NCBI GenBank assembly: GCA_910577365.1
Contig: CAJTMU010000109.1
Span: 1 to 7,016 of the forward strand
Source: an uncultured Oscillospiraceae bacterium
GTDB lineage: Bacteria > Bacillota > Clostridia > Oscillospirales > Ruminococcaceae
Length of the DNA: 7,016 nucleotides
Direction: 5' to 3'
The position numbers and the translations under genes were made by a program. Positions 6,040-7,016 of the stretch are shown piece by piece (position 1 is the first letter of the stretch; each line of letters starts with the position of its first letter). The notes under the pieces are model-generated. The model was not told where the DNA came from. It saw only the letters and a program-made list of their open reading frames with translations, and did not search any database.

Positions 6040-6066
6040 CGAAAGTTTTTCGGTTTTTCTTTTTTT
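6040..6066 (+). terminator. Weak terminator-like stem with T tract
   Basis: CGAAA (6040-6044) pairs with TTTCG (6048-6052) around a 3-nt loop, followed by GTTTTTCTTTTTT. The stem is short and AT-rich, so efficiency would be low. It would make sense as the 3' end of a small transcript covering the 5922-5973 hairpin, but I see no convincing promoter for one. Confidence 0.3.
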
Positions 6067-6142
6067 GTTATTGAAGGGTATATACTTACCAAAATGTTAT
6101 TAGCTTATTCCAAGTTTTTTAACAGAAATTATGAAAAACCAC

Positions 6143-6171
6143 TTGCAAAATTTACAAAAATATTGTACAAT
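6143..6171 (+). promoter_or_regulatory. Promoter of pgk
   Basis: TTGCAA (6143-6148) and TACAAT (6166-6171) are spaced 17 nt, each one or two bases off consensus. A-rich runs precede the -35 box. The predicted start near 6178 gives a leader of about 69 nt. Confidence 0.82.
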
Positions 6172-6184
6172 ATATTGTGTAGAC

Positions 6185-6207
6185 AGTAGGGGCAAAATAC
6201 CCATACT
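6185..6207 (+). promoter_or_regulatory. Hairpin near the 5' end of the pgk message
   Basis: AGTA plus GGG (6185-6192, one unpaired G) pairs with CCC plus TACT (6200-6207, one unpaired A) around a 7-nt loop. ACAGT (6183-6187) can alternatively pair with ACTGT (6210-6214). It would begin only a few bases from the predicted transcript 5' end, where stem-loops commonly protect abundant messages from decay. It leaves the ribosome site at 6231-6236 free. Confidence 0.5.
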
Positions 6208-6246
6208 AAACTGTAATAATTTTATTTACGAAAGGAAATAAAAACT

Positions 6247-7016
6247 ATGAGCAAGCTTAACAAGAAAAATGTGGAAGACCTGTCCGTAAAGGGCAAAAAG
6301 GTGCTGGTGCGCGTTGATTTCAACGTTCCTCTTAAGGACGGAAAAATTACTAACGACAACAGAATTACCGCGGCTCTGCCCACCATCAATAAGCTGACAG
6401 AGAACGGCGCAAAGGTAGTACTTTGCTCTCACCTCGGCAAGCCCAAGAATGGTCCTGAGGCCAAGTTTTCGCTTAAGCCCGCAGCGGACAGACTCGCCGA
6501 GCTGGTTTCCGCTAAGGTAACCTTTGCTCCCGATGACAACGTTGTCGGTGACAGCGCAAAGGCGGCGGTAGCGGCTATGAATGAGGGAGAAATTGTAGTT
6601 CTTGAAAACACTCGTTTCCGCGGCGCGGACGAGACTAAGAACGGAGAAGGCTTCTCCAAAGAGCTTGCCGAACTGGTAGATGGCGAGGTTTTCGTTATGG
6701 ACGCTTTTGGTTCGTCCCACAGAGCGCATGCTTCCACGGTGGGAGTAACCAAGTTTGTTAAGGAAACCGCGGTTGGCTACCTTATGAACAAGGAAATTGA
6801 GTTCCTCGGAAACGCAGTTGAGTCTCCTGTTCGTCATTTAGTGGCGGTGCTCGGCGGTGCAAAGGTTGCGGATAAGCTGAATGTTATATCCAATCTGCTT
6901 GAAAAGTGCGATACGCTTATCATCGGCGGCGGAATGGCTTATACATTCCTTAAGGCTAAGGGCTATGAGGTGGGTACTTCTCTTGTTGACAATGAGAAGA
7001 TTGATTACTGCAAGGA
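6247..7016 (+). CDS. pgk: Phosphoglycerate kinase, N-terminal part (runs off the window)
   Basis: This gives 256 codons plus two bases of a protein normally near 395-400 residues. It catalyses the reversible transfer of phosphate from 1,3-bisphosphoglycerate to ADP, making ATP in cytoplasmic glycolysis. The N-terminal substrate domain is clear: VRVDFNVPL at 21-29 with D24 and N26, R39, SHLGKP at 61-66 with H62, ENTRFRG near 120, and the DAFGSSHRAHAS motif at 152-163 with R159. The start of the nucleotide domain is also present, with LGGAKVADK around 202-210 and GGGMAYTF further on. The ATG at 6247 follows AAAGGA at 6231-6236 with 10 nt spacing. The gene is intact up to the edge. It has its own promoter, and no gap or tpi gene precedes it; what follows is outside the window. 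Confidence 0.97.
   Translation, partial: MSKLNKKNVEDLSVKGKKVLVRVDFNVPLKDGKITNDNRITAALPTINKLTENGAKVVLCSHLGKPKNGPEAKFSLKPAADRLAELVSAKVTFAPDDNVVGDSAKAAVAAMNEGEIVVLENTRFRGADETKNGEGFSKELAELVDGEVFVMDAFGSSHRAHASTVGVTKFVKETAVGYLMNKEIEFLGNAVESPVRHLVAVLGGAKVADKLNVISNLLEKCDTLIIGGGMAYTFLKAKGYEVGTSLVDNEKIDYCK

Larger units (their letters stand above)
5870..6142. other. AT-rich gene-free stretch upstream of pgk
   Basis: Together with its flanks this is a 446-nt gap between coding regions. I find no credible gene: the best short reading, ATG at 5957, gives only 12 codons without a ribosome site. The stretch holds the long hairpin at 5922-5973, an AT-rich tract around 5980-6012, and a small stem with a T run at 6040-6066. 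Short A-rich runs just upstream of the pgk -35 box could act as an UP element. Confidence 0.6.

Noticed and set aside
6226..6837. Minus-strand open frames opposite pgk
   Set aside because: They are antisense to a clear phosphoglycerate kinase, and have no family features.

Overview
The window most likely comes from a low-to-moderate GC Bacillota genome, probably class Clostridia and perhaps a Ruminococcaceae/Oscillospiraceae relative. This rests on the gene order accB-fabZ-accC-accD-accA, which is the classic Firmicutes fatty-acid cluster order. Split accD/accA with a short AccA, AT-rich spacers with near-consensus sigma-A promoters, and purine-rich Shine-Dalgarno sites agree with it. The taxon is an inference; no search was possible.

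All genes are on the + strand. Positions 1-3718 are the 3' part of a fatty-acid synthesis operon. It holds the tail of accB (biotin carrier), fabZ (dehydratase), accC (biotin carboxylase), accD and accA (carboxyltransferase beta and alpha). Gaps are tight (12 nt, 71 nt, 1 nt, then a 4-nt ATGA overlap) and no terminator interrupts the run. The four acc products form the complete acetyl-CoA carboxylase that makes malonyl-CoA, and FabZ acts in the elongation cycle that uses it.

Positions 3719-4121 hold acpP (acyl carrier protein) as its own unit. A near-perfect inverted repeat follows accA, then a strong promoter (TTGATT-17-TATAAT), acpP with a strong Shine-Dalgarno site, and a clear intrinsic terminator.

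Positions 4122-5869 hold a single-gene unit. An extended -10 promoter drives a leader of about 170 nt with a 15-bp perfect hairpin and several mutually exclusive pairings. The gene encodes a membrane-anchored protein with a degenerate GGDEF domain (NTDDF) and an EAL domain that keeps its catalytic residues, so it is a predicted cyclic-di-GMP phosphodiesterase. A terminator follows.

Positions 5870-6246 are an AT-rich gene-free stretch with a 52-nt imperfect long hairpin, then a clean promoter and a hairpin near the predicted 5' end of the message for pgk (phosphoglycerate kinase). pgk runs off the right edge after 256 codons.

Most of the window is core metabolism. The least explained parts are non-coding: the structured leader of the EAL gene, the long hairpin at 5922-5973, and the inverted repeat between accA and acpP. 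I found no mobile element, CRISPR array, tRNA or rRNA.
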